In this document: one piece after another, positions 44,600 through 55,368 of the stretch
Layout of the letters: each line of letters starts with the position of its first letter
How positions within the stretch are numbered: position 1 is the first letter of the stretch
Assembly (NCBI GenBank): GCA_024138025.1
Contig: JAMXBD010000717.1
Span: 372,001 to 436,000 of the forward strand
Length of the DNA stretch: 64,000 bases
Direction of reading: 5' to 3'
Origin: Combretum micranthum
Lineage: Eukaryota; Streptophyta; Magnoliopsida; Myrtales; Combretaceae
Position numbers and translations under genes: made by a program
Notes under the pieces: model-generated
The model's database searches: none
The model's input: only the letters and a program-made list of their open reading frames with translations
Told to the model about the DNA's origin: nothing

Positions 44600-46860
44600 A
44601 GGCATGGTGAGATTTAATTTGGTACTTAAAATGTGAGATTTAATTTAGTACTTAAAATGTGTATTTTAATCAAGGGAAAGTGCTTCAAATTCGAATCTAA
44701 AAATTGGGAAAAATTCATTTTTCAACTTTCCTAAAAAATTCAAAACTTTTCAAAATTTGTTTCTAAGGAAAGTTTGTTGATTTGGGTTGTTATAATATGG
44801 TATATACATGTCTAACATTGCTTTTAATTAGAAAGTCATAGCCGATTGGAGCCAATTTTTCAAATTCGTGCAAGAACTTGCCCTAAAAACATTAGATTCA
44901 AAATCGGATTAAATTGGCAAGACTTGGAGGTTAATTCACCATCCTAACACTATAAATAGGACTCATACACTACATTTCCAAAAAAAAAAAAAAAAAAGGT
45001 TGGGCACTTCTAAATTCTCTCTAGTTTTTTTATTGCGTTCTTAGTTTTATTTATTAAAATTTGGGATTCAATATTCTAACCTCGTTTTTGTTATTTTGCA
45101 GACGAAAAAGGGATAATTGGCGAAATCAAACATCACTGGAGTGCTACTGATGTAGCCGAAGTACCACAGCTGCAGCTTCGACAACCACCATCGACGGAGC
45201 TCAATCCGACCAATCTTCGCCGAAGCCTAACTTTGTCAACCACTAACCCAAGAATTCAACTTGTAGGTCATCATCATCATCCAATTGTCTCTGTCATTCG
45301 AGTTACTCCAGGTAAGTTTACTTCACCTGTTTTCTTATTTTTTAGTAATAATGATAATAAAATTTAGGAATGGTGTACGTGAATCACTATCATATTTTTA
45401 TATGAATAGATAAATATATATACATGTACATAGTGTTTACTATAATAATATTAAATAATGATGCCATAATAATAATAAAAAACTGGTTATAATAATAAGA
45501 ATAAAAATTCCTAGTCAAATTAAATAATATTATATGTATGAGTAATGTTCGATTGGTAAGAATAGAATATGTAATTAATATTACTTTATCTTAAAATATT
45601 ATAAATAATGATGTTATTTTCCAAATTGTTATAAAAATTAACTTTCTCCCTAATGTTTGCTCCACTGTGATATTTGACATGAACATGACTCTTTTCCATT
45701 ACTTTATTGTTCTAATAGTTTGATTTGGTTTGTAATGTCTTATAGTAGAATCTTTGTGAATACTCATAACAATAATAGATTATTTTCATTATGATGTAAA
45801 TTTTTTAAGTCACATGTATATTATTTAAAATGTGATTGAATGCCCTTTGTCATAATCTAGTGATGGTTTTAGTTACGATGCCTTTAAATTTTGTTTTTGA
45901 AACTATTATAAGATTTTGTTTTTGTTGATGTAACTTCAATAATGTACGAGCCTTGATCATGTTATGAATATGAATATATGGTTTTATTTTGTTAATGTTA
46001 GCATGTTGATTCTTGATAATCTTTATAGTAATTTTTATTCTTAATAATATGTTGAGTATTTTGATATAAAACTTAGGTGATATATGATTGTGTTTCCATA
46101 AATTTTTTTTTTCATCACTTAGAAAAAGGTTGGTTTTCATAAAATTGTAAAACCTAATCTAATAGATTTAGGGCTCACATGCAAACCGATTTTTGTGAAA
46201 TTAATAAAATTTAATGAATTGAAAATGATAAGATTTTTTAAATTTCTAAAATTAGCTAACAAGCTAAGATTTTCATTGAAAGAACTACATATAGTTTAAT
46301 CCCAATTAGCAGGTACATAAGCACTTAAATGGACAACTTAAAATATGTAAAAAATTTATTTTCATGAATTTGATGCTTGATTTGTGAATATTGATGTTCT
46401 TAGTTTAGTTTGATTTGTAAAAGTTGTTTAGTTTATCAAATTTGTACATATTTGCAAATAGCTTTAAAATTAATGATTGGATCCTTGTAATAAATCTAGA
46501 ATTTGAAATCAGGGTTTAAAAGAAAGCAATTTAAAATTGGAAAGCTATAAGTGATAATCTTTTAGGTTTTAATAGGTTAGCCCCCTGACTCAAGTTAATT
46601 TCTGGTTTTTGTTTTCTTTTCAAAGTGATTTTTCACGGATCAGTAGCAAAATCGAGATCAACCTATCCCTTTGATCTTGGTTTATATGTTTTTTCTCAAT
46701 TTTAGTCGAGTGGTGACTCCAAAAGGTTTTCAAATTTCAAAATTTCCTTTAATTCTTAGTCGAGGATTCGTATTGAATGGGTTAAGGTTTAATACGAATC
46801 GGGGCAAAAGAAATTGAACCGGAAATCAAAATTTAGGCTCGATAATTAGTCATATCATCT
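44600..46860 (+). repeat. Tat/Ogre-like LTR remnant with promoter and leader exon
   Basis: A TATA box (TATAAATAGG, 44951-44960) is followed about 150 bases later by TTTTGCAG and an exon-like GC-rich block (45102-45309) ending CCAG|GTAAGTTT. About 1.4 kb of AT-rich DNA follows, then 'tcgagtggtgactcca..gtcgaggattcgtat....aatacgaatcggggcaaaaga' at 46705-46810, which resembles the GTGGCGACTCC region of plant Tat/Ogre Gypsy elements. No coding region is present. Limits are approximate. Confidence 0.5.
44951..44960 (+). promoter_or_regulatory. TATA box of the Tat/Ogre-like remnant
   Basis: TATAAATAGG preceded by 'catcctaacac' and followed by 'actcatacactacatttcc', a plausible start site about 25-30 bases downstream. 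Confidence 0.5.
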
Positions 46861-47382
46861 ATCGATCGTTCTAGTATGTCTACAAATAAGATAATTTTTA
46901 GATTTTATTCTCTAGTGTTCTTAACATTTTTTCTTCATTCGTCTTACTAATTATTTTTCTCTTGTTGCTTAGTTATTCATTGGTTTATATAATTGATAAT
47001 GTGTTTATTAAAAGTATAAAATGAATTAAGTTTTACATCTCATATTGGGATGATATATTCTTATTTTATTAAGTCTAGTATAACATTATTGTTTAGGATA
47101 ATTGAGAGCATAAGACTAGTATATGATATCATAAAATCTTTTTGCTGCTATAAGTCTTATTATTATTTATATTTACATCGGTGATTAAAAAAAATTAATT
47201 GAAGATTTTCAATATAGTTTATTTTTATTTTAAAAATAAATAACAGTTCAAATTGCAAATTAAATCATACAAAATCGCTTTTTTCGGTTAAAAAAATTAC
47301 AAACTGCATGGTTAGGTTAGAAATAAGAAAAAAAAAGGAATTGTAATACTTTAAAGATAAACTGGATCGAATTGTACCTCGT
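46861..47382. other. AT-rich DNA, no gene seen
   Basis: Nothing recognisable. A-runs near 47190 and 47325. Confidence 0.6.
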
Positions 47383-48344
47383 TAGGGGTGTGCGTGGCAT
47401 AATTCGATTCAGTTTACACCTCGAACCGAACCACACCATATTTTATGGTTGGGTTTTCCTTTTAAATTCCAACCTAACCATATGGTTCGGTTCGTAATTT
47501 TTTCAAACCGAAAAAGCGGTTCAGTTTGCAGTTCGAACCGTTTATTCATAAAATAAAAATTATATTATATCAAAAAACTTCCATTGCATATTTCTTATCA
47601 ATGCAAATATAAACAATGATAATTTAAATTAATCATTTACCAAATAAACATGTAAAACTAATATGAAGAAAGGAGTTTTCATCCGTTATAAAATTATAAT
47701 TGTGACTAGTCTCATTTTTTTGAAAATATCTTGAACTATAATGGTATACTAGACTTTATCTCAATATAAGACATAAAATTTAATTCATTGTATGCTTTTA
47801 ACTAGCATATTACCAATTATATAATTTAATAAGTAACTAAATAATAGAAGTAGATTAATTAGTAAGGCAAATGGGAAAAAAAATATGCATGAGTTAGAAT
47901 ACTAGAAGCTAAAATCTAAAATTTATCTTATTTGTAGACAGCATAACAATTAAAACATATTACGAAAAATCTAATTTTATTCTAATGAATGATACATATC
48001 TAAGTTACAAATCTTAAAAACAATTAATTTTTCTAATTTTATTCTAATGAATGTACATATCTAAGTCACATATCTTACAAACAATTAATTTTCATTATTT
48101 TTAAGATATGTGACTTAGATATGCATCATTAGTAAAACAATTAAGAGTAAAAAGAATATGTTTAATTTTTTTTAAATATATAAAATGGTTCGTTTCGATT
48201 CATGGTCTCGAACCGAGTCGCGAACCGTTTGCTCTTTATCAAACCGAACCACAAACCGAACCATTTAATAAAAATAAATTGTTGATTTGGTTCGATCTGA
48301 TACGATTCAGTTCACAATTCGATCGATTTTTTTACACAGTTCTA
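47383..48344. mobile_element. hAT-like MITE, about 960 bp
   Basis: It starts TAGGGGTGTGCGTGG and ends ...TTACACAGTTCTA, whose complement TAGAACTGTGTAA is an imperfect inverted copy. Both subterminal zones are filled with GAACCGAACC / GGTTCGGTTC words, the usual signature of this widespread plant MITE class. The interior is AT-rich and non-coding and contains a perfect hairpin. An 8-bp target duplication is not clear (TACCTCGT and CTCGCATC). Confidence 0.7.
48056..48123. repeat. Perfect 22-bp inverted repeat with a 24-base loop
   Basis: Arms CATATCTAAGTCACATATCTTA (48056-48077) and its exact complement (48102-48123). A diverged direct copy of the left arm lies just upstream at about 47996-48016. 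Confidence 0.9.
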
Positions 48345-49960
48345 CTCGCATCAACCCCTCTGTAAGGTCGGAACGGGGTCTCTCCCTATTGCAAATGGTA
48401 TTTATTTATTTAGTCTTTTGGACAGGTATGAAGCCGTAATAATTTGCTTGTGATGTGACAAAATAAGAATAACCAAATGCAATTACTCGAGTGTTGGAAT
48501 TAAAATTTCAAAATATTATTTTTTTCATTTTTCACAACGATTAAGACCATAGCCTTCAGTACACGAGCGTTACTACAAACAATGCTGCAAGGCAATATAT
48601 ATTTCTTTAATTATGCATACAATTAATTATAAAAATACGTTCTCCTATAATATAAAGACACCTCACTTGATATCAGTATTTTGGAATAATAATAACTATT
48701 CTTTCATTTAATGAAATTATGATAATAAATTATCAAATCAATAATATTTTCTCCACCTCCTTATTTTGTTTCACCCAACTTTTTGTATTAATAGTACAAA
48801 AGATAAATAAGTCATATAAATAAAATCTCAACATCGCTTTCAATTTTAGACGCACACATCCTACGAGTTTCAATGTACTAGTAAGTGTATATTCGTACCA
48901 CATATTTAAGCTTACAGCAGTACAGTATAGATACATGCATATCAGTGCGACATACACACACGTGTATATATATATATATATATTATAACATTTATGTGAA
49001 CGAAAAAACACATTATTTTTCAGTCAATAATAAAATAGATATGGCCACACTATTGATATGATGAAAAAAATAGAGAGTAATTTGAATGGATTATTTATAT
49101 AAACATTTTTGTAAATTGAATTTCATTTATAAAATATCATTTTGTCACTTTCTTGGTTATAGCAGGAGGAAAAGGGTATCCTATATTTATGCCGAAACAA
49201 TTCTTTTATTCAATAATAAAGTGATTATTAATGCTAAATTAAAGAATTGTAATAAACGTTACAATTTTTTTTAATATCATAAATGTTTTCATTATAACCA
49301 TCTCCTTTCTAAATACACCACTCTGCACAAGGTAAATGAGCCCGAAGCCCATGATGTAAGCATAAAACATCATGGATCAATATTTGCTGATTAAATTTTA
49401 CGTTCTGAATACTGTTACAGCCAATGTAGCAGTTTTAATGAGTTTTGAGTAGTATTTGTGTTATGTAACATGTAATATTAGTAATATTTGGTTTTTTTGT
49501 TATTAATTATTTAGTTCTCCTTGTGGCTTGGGGAAGGATAACCGGCTTGTTGCTCCCGCTCCCCTATATAGTTTAATAATAAATATATTGATTAATCACA
49601 TGGACTATGCAACAAATTTCATAGATATCACTTGTCAGGTATTTATCAACTCCACATGCAATTAACCACCCCAATTTAATAAGATACTTAATAAAGTAAC
49701 TAATGCAACACTAATTGCCCGCTACGTGATTCCATAGTCATTTCGACAAGACAGTCCATCACTCTCATATCCGTGACATTTCATTCAAACATAAAAGGAC
49801 ATTGGAAGAGTATATGAAACGCATCATTGAACTCACTCACCTAAAATGCCAGGGCTAATTTTAGTTATCTTATGATAATCATGTCTATTAAGTCATTTGT
49901 TCCTTTCATTTATACCGAACATCATGAAAATTCCAAGAGAGTATGAAATTTACTATGTAC
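48345..49960. other. Intergenic DNA, no gene seen
   Basis: AT-rich with a CA/TA microsatellite at 48952-48982. Chance frames at 48733-49011 and 49086-49274 are not protein-like. Confidence 0.6.
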
Positions 49961-50674
49961 GCAATGCTATTTATTTTAAAATCGTTAAGGATTATTTTAT
50001 TCATAAGGGCTCACAAGTCACAACTTCCAAGCACTGTAGCTCTAAGTTTGGCTACTGTACTGATGCTTCCAGGTTGTTCTTCCAAGATTGGAAAAGCTGG
50101 TCCTACATTCATTGGAAAACATGATGAGCATATGGGATGACGATAATCTCTCTGATGAAGACTCGTTCAACAACTAGAATCTGTTGAGATTAAAGAATGT
50201 AAAATGACACAATCAGTTTTTGGTTCACAGGTAGTAGAGAGATTGCAAAATTTGACAAAAGTTAAAATTGAGCATCATGAATCATTAGACGTACTGTGCA
50301 AAATTTTTGCAAAAGAGGCAACATTAGGCTTTCCAAGTTTAAGTGATATATTTGTGGAAAACTGTTGCAAATTGATCACTCTTTTTCCTAATGCCATCGC
50401 CAGGACCCATTCTGCGCTTGAGAATACGTACATATCCTCTTGCGAATGTTTGCAGAAAGTTTTCTCTTGTGATGATGATAGCGATCTGGGCAAGACAAAG
50501 AAAATGGAATTATACAATTTAAGTTCCCTACAACTTAAAGGCCTTGGTAGCTTGGTTCATTTCTGTTCGGGGCATTTTGAGTTATGCATCCCATTTTTGA
50601 AAAAATTGTTGATAATTAAGTGCGGCAAATTGAAGGAATTTGTTCTAAGACCTTCTAATTTGGTTAAATCAAAA
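49960..50674 (+). pseudogene. CC-NBS-LRR resistance gene, piece 4: C-terminal LRR exon
   Basis: Part 50080-50200 reads, with shifts, GKAGPTFIGKHDEHM and FNNLESVEIKECKM. From 50204 a 157-codon frame is open to the stop at 50677: VVERLQNLTKVKIEHHESLDVL, FPSLSDIFVENCCKLITLFP, SALENTYISSCECLQKVFS, LSSLQLKGLGSLVHFCSGH and FLKKLLIIKCGKLKEF. The 'LE.V.I..C..L..LF' pattern matches pieces 2 and 3, the strand is the same, and these repeats are typical of the last LRRs of the family, so I assign it to the same gene. It could instead come from a second, neighbouring CNL copy. This is the longest unbroken stretch of the relic. Confidence 0.85.
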
Positions 50675-50677
50675 TAG

Positions 50678-51950
50678 CAGTCCCGTGAGATATAGATCTA
50701 GATGCTAGACTGTAACAATCTTTTGTTTGAAAAACCCACTTAATGAATTTTAAAAACAAGTGATAGAAAGGCTTTATCCATCCTTTCTCGAGGTAGATAT
50801 GATCAACTCCATTAGTAGTCATAGATCTTTTCAAGAGAATGACCTCTCAGCCTATTCAATTGAAATCAAAACATGAATCTACCATGATGCATCACACAGT
50901 TAGACCCATGAAAACAAAGAAAGCTAGTAATTATAAATACCCAGTCAATTATACTTAAAAGCGTATTTGAAATAACACGAATCAGGATTTGGATTCGTAA
51001 ACCCTAAGTTATAGGAGATTATTTCTCCATAAGTTTAAGCATTAAAGCACAAAATTCTGAAGAAATAAAATCATATTGAAGAATAATTCAATTAAAGATC
51101 ATAATCTTGCAAACATTACATACATAGGGTTTAAAATGATTTTACCTAGAAAACTAGAGTCCTCAAAAGCAAGAAGAAAATGAATGTATTTCGCCTTAGA
51201 ATTCTCTCTCTCTAAGCTATGTTAGGGAAATTTTCAATAATGTACAGTGCTTTTATGTATGCTTGCTCGTTTATTTATAAACTCAGGGCACAGAAATTAT
51301 AAAGATTTTATTATTGATGTAGCAGATTCTTTATAACAAAATTCTTTCTTCTTCTCACGAGCACGTCTAATCATGTGCTTAATTGTCGCGAGACATATTA
51401 CTGCTTGCTCGAGGCTCGAGATGATCAAGAAATGAAGCTCGGCATTTAAAATGCTCAGAGTACTTGTTTTTTTGTCCATCCATCTATCAAGGGTTGAATT
51501 TAAATACATCGATGGCTCCCAAACTTGAGGCTCAACATTGATATGGCAAAAATTGGTCTTCAAATGACAACTATCAAGGTTCGAAATATGAGGCTTGATG
51601 TTGAGGCTCTACGGAAGCTTCTTTGCAAATTGATGCTCAATCAACTCAGAACAATTGTCGAGGGTCACGTCGAGGGCTCAAAGTTGAGGCGGAATAGACC
51701 ATTTTCCCTTGTTTTACTTCATCTTTTGGCCTCAATGATGATTTGGGCCGGGCCCGACTTTGTCCAACTTTGACTTTGTTTGCTGTTCTGCTCCAAATCT
51801 GATAAAAAAAACTTCATTTCTTCTTTTTTGGATTCAATGAGCTTTTAAACAACAATTTACACTAAAAATAGAAGATTCATGGGAATTTAATCAAAATTGT
51901 ATGGAAATGAGCTCAAATTCTTGTGAAAAATATAGATTAAAAGAGACTTA
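50678..51950. other. LTR-like DNA with CTCGAG phrase block, family not fixed
   Basis: No gene. The middle (51350-51690) repeats GCTCGAGGCTCGAG, CGAGGGTCACGTCGAGGGCTC and TTGAGGCTC-type words inside AT-rich DNA, then 'ctctgctccaaatctgataaaaaaaac', a layout like the phrase blocks of the other LTRs. Edges and a primer site were not found. The frame at 51525-51773 is a by-product. Confidence 0.4.
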
Positions 51951-51953
51951 TCA

Positions 51954-52105
51954 TGCACATACACATATGCTCACACACACTCATACACATACATGCTCAC
52001 TTGCACCCACTTGTGCATACACATATGCACACACTCACATGCTCACATGCACATGTGCACACACACACTCACATGCTCATGCATACATGCATCCATCCAC
52101 ATAAG
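51954..52105. repeat. Minisatellite-like CACA/CATG tract
   Basis: It is built from CACATATGCTCACA, CACACTCACATGCTCA and GCACATGTGCAC variants. Three overlapping His/Thr-rich plus frames are its translation. Confidence 0.9.
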
Positions 52106-52469
52106 GCAGCTCAATCATGTTGCTATTATTGTAGTGTTGTTTCAAAATTCCCATACTCTAGCTTGTGTGGGACCTTATTAATTTGTTATCGTGATAGGGC
52201 GAGTATACAAGTGCTGAATGTGGGGAAACCCACTCGTTGCTACTTTTCCCCCTAGGAATTTTAGAGATCAACATTGAGAGAGAAAGGAAGAAATAGATTG
52301 GATTAATTATCCAAAGTAAGTTAAAATTACAAGTATTATTTGTCTTCATACAATATTTAATTTACAACTACTATCTAGTGAAGCTAAGGATATTATTAGC
52401 TTAAATTTATGAAATTTCTCAAATTAATTTGATCTTTTAACTAAGTTAATTTCGTAAACTACCACTCAT

Positions 52470-52783
52470 TATTTCAAGGGCTTATACGTGTTGATCTAGA
52501 AATATATGTATAATACGAATCAAAGAGAAGCACGGTTAGATATAATTGGCCGTGGTCCGATCGTATTTCTTCTCTAATGAGTATTTTTCAGAAGTTTTCC
52601 ACGAAAACCGAACAGCACAACTAAATATAGCTACTTGTGTTTTCCCTATGCTCTTTGCCTTGTTTTATGTTTTAAAAAATTACTTGACATCATTTTTCAT
52701 GATCTAACATCCTATAATTTGCTTAATTTATTTAATTTATCTAATCTCAATTTCTAACTTAAGTAAAGATTTGGGATATTTCA
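52470..52783 (-). repeat. Truncated 3' LTR of copy B
   Basis: Aligns with 57710-58028 ('gtataata(c/t)gaatca(a/g)agagaag' to 'tttgggatatttca'). The rest of the LTR is lost to the left. Confidence 0.8.
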
Positions 52784-52796
52784 TTATTTCCCTCTT
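52784..52796 (-). other. Polypurine tract of copy B
   Basis: The minus strand reads AAGAGGGAAATAA directly before the LTR start TGAAATATCCC. This primes plus-strand DNA synthesis in LTR elements. Confidence 0.7.
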
Positions 52797-55353
52797 ATAA
52801 GAATTTCGTCTTCAAAATTCACTTGACTATTTGTTGATAGAAGACTTTCCATATCATCTTTAAACTTTATTATTTAAAATCTTTTCACCATATTAAGAAT
52901 TTTATTCTTCCATTATGCTTTTGCTGTGCACTCTGATAATTTATAGATTAAATTTTGTTATTACATTTCATTTCAAAAGAAATTTTGAATTATTTGTCAA
53001 ACATTCATATTTGTGAATATTTATTACATATTTGGTTACATTGTTTCATTTCTTTATCATTCATGTTGGATACTTCTTGTCATTTTCAGTTTTATGTAAT
53101 ATGTTGAGATTTTGGTTTTTTTTTCTCTTTTAAATCTATATTTATTCATTATTTATTTCTTTATTTCATTATTGGAAATCTTTTAATATTTCCTTAATGT
53201 CGTACAATTGATATTTCATGCAACATAGCACATATAAAATTGTAGGAACTAGTTTAGCAATCTCAACCTTCTTCATACTTGATTTTTAAAGAAGACTCAA
53301 ACTCAACAAAGATAACAAACCCGATAAAACGACTGATGACTCGACTCTTCACTCAAAACCACACATGATAACATGGCTTCAACTGACAAGACATAACTCA
53401 ATAAAAGAAGGTTGTAGATTCGCTATTCCATCCTTGTTTAAATATATATGACAACATGCATATGAAATATATAATGCTTATATTCTTGTAATCATCAAGG
53501 ATGTTGTGTTTGATGCTTATCTTGATAAGGTTGTAATCAAGATATTTCATTTTTGTCTTTTACGTGTGTATTGGTTGGTAGGTCAACTTTCGTACTTTTA
53601 TTACAATTGAAATTTCTTTTTAGTCACAAATACAGAATCAATTTCATTTTTGGGTTCTATTCATCTTATGATATAGCATAATGAATATGATTTGCTATGT
53701 TTAGTTATGAGTTGTATTCCTCGAAATTTTTGCTATGATTTGTTATGTTGTTGTCATCGTGTACATGGAAAATTTTCATTTGAATTTCATTCAATACATG
53801 ATATAATAGAGTGAATGCAATTTGCTATTTTATATTTTTGAATGGTATTTCTCGTGATATTAAGGATTTTTTGTGATATTTTCATCGTACATATATGGAA
53901 TCAATAATAGACAGGTATCTATCCACTAATTAAAATTGCGAATCTTGGTTTCTATTTTGTTGAAATATTGACTTTTGATAACTATTCATGAGTACTTTCA
54001 GTTTTGATATATTTGAGATATCTCTTCAATTGTTTCATTCGGCTGTTACATTGCTATGGACAATTTTCCTTTTGATTTTGAAAGGGTTTTGGATTATATG
54101 TTAGATATTCAATTTAGAATTCTATTTTAACAGTTCATTAGATTTTTCATGGATGAGTTGTCATACTCATAGATTTAGATAGGTTAAAATTTACCTTCTA
54201 GTCTACTTGAAATTTTAAACCATCCTTTTCATCTTGAACTTTGGCATTTCATTTGATTTCTGGGAATATATGTTGTCACATATAAACTTTGAGTTTTCTT
54301 GCCATTTGATCCTCTTTGTTTTGTCAACATATCAACAAATAAAAATTAAAAGAGGACACTCTTATTACAGTCTATTAATTTCATTAAAATAAATACATCC
54401 AAAACATAACACACAAACAGACAGTCTATTTCCAATTTTAAAGTATCTGGAGGCAAATCCTAATGTTTGTTTAAGTTGTCCGTGCTCTACATACATTTAA
54501 CCAACTTTTAATTAAGTCCATTTACAAACTAACATCAAATATACACTTAATCATATCATAAACAAAACATAATACAAGACATACATATTTATCATACAAA
54601 ACACACATGTCACAAAACAAATCATGTGTAAATACAACACACAAAATCATATAATCATTCCAGTTAAATCAAATTCAAACATACAACAACACATAACACT
54701 CAGAAATACATCTCAAAACAAATAATTCAAAAGAATATATATATATATATATGCGTCAAATAACATAATATTACATAAAGCATTTAACATGCAAAATTCG
54801 CACAGACATTCAACAAAGCATGCAAAACAAATCATACAATACTCTAGTTAGTTTCATTTCAGATATCAACAGAAAATAAATTTAAGTCAAGTGGGTTAAT
54901 TTAGTGTGATTAATAAATTTTATTAAATCCTAAACTAGAGGTTTAGCAATCAATATAACACAACAAATCAACATAAATAAAAAACCCACAGACATTCAAT
55001 AAAGTAATTTAAAAGAATATAATATATATATATATATAGGCATCAAATAACATAATATTTCATAAAGCACTTAACATGCAAAAATCGCACAGACATTCAA
55101 CAAAGCATGCAAAACAAATCATACAATACTTCAGTTAGTTTCATTTCAGATATCAACAGAAAATAAATTTAAGCTAAGCGGGTTAATTTAGTGTGATTAA
55201 TAAATTTTATTAAATCCTAAACTAGAGGTTTGGCAATCAATATAACAACAAATCAACATAAATAAAAAACCCAAGCTTTTCCTACTATCAACCCAACGAT
55301 TCTAGAACGCAACCTAATTCATTATGCAAGAGCAATATTCATGATAAACATTT
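52797..55353 (-). other. Non-coding interior of copy B
   Basis: AT-rich throughout, with no gag or pol similarity in any frame. It contains the two-copy tandem duplication at 54727-55275. There is no counterpart of the MDRTRRQ start of copy A. Confidence 0.65.
54727..55275. repeat. Tandem duplication, two copies of about 270 bp
   Basis: 54727-54992 and 55008-55275 match almost base for base. Both start AAAAGAATAT plus a TA run and end 'catcaacataaataaaaaaccca'. Differences are few, mostly in the TA run. Confidence 0.93.
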
Positions 55354-55365
55354 TCTCTAATACCA
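55354..55365 (-). other. Primer-binding site of copy B
   Basis: The minus strand reads TGGTATTAGAGA, close to the initiator-Met site, three bases from the LTR edge at 55369. Confidence 0.75.
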
Positions 55366-55368
55366 CTC

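Noticed and set aside
44690..44720. TTCGAATCT, considered as a tRNA T-arm
   Set aside because: No matching acceptor stem, D-arm or anticodon arm around it.
50275..50517. 80-codon minus frame
   Set aside because: Antisense shadow of the late LRR exon.
51901..52255. His/Thr-rich overlapping plus frames
   Set aside because: They are translations of the CACA/CATG minisatellite-like tract.
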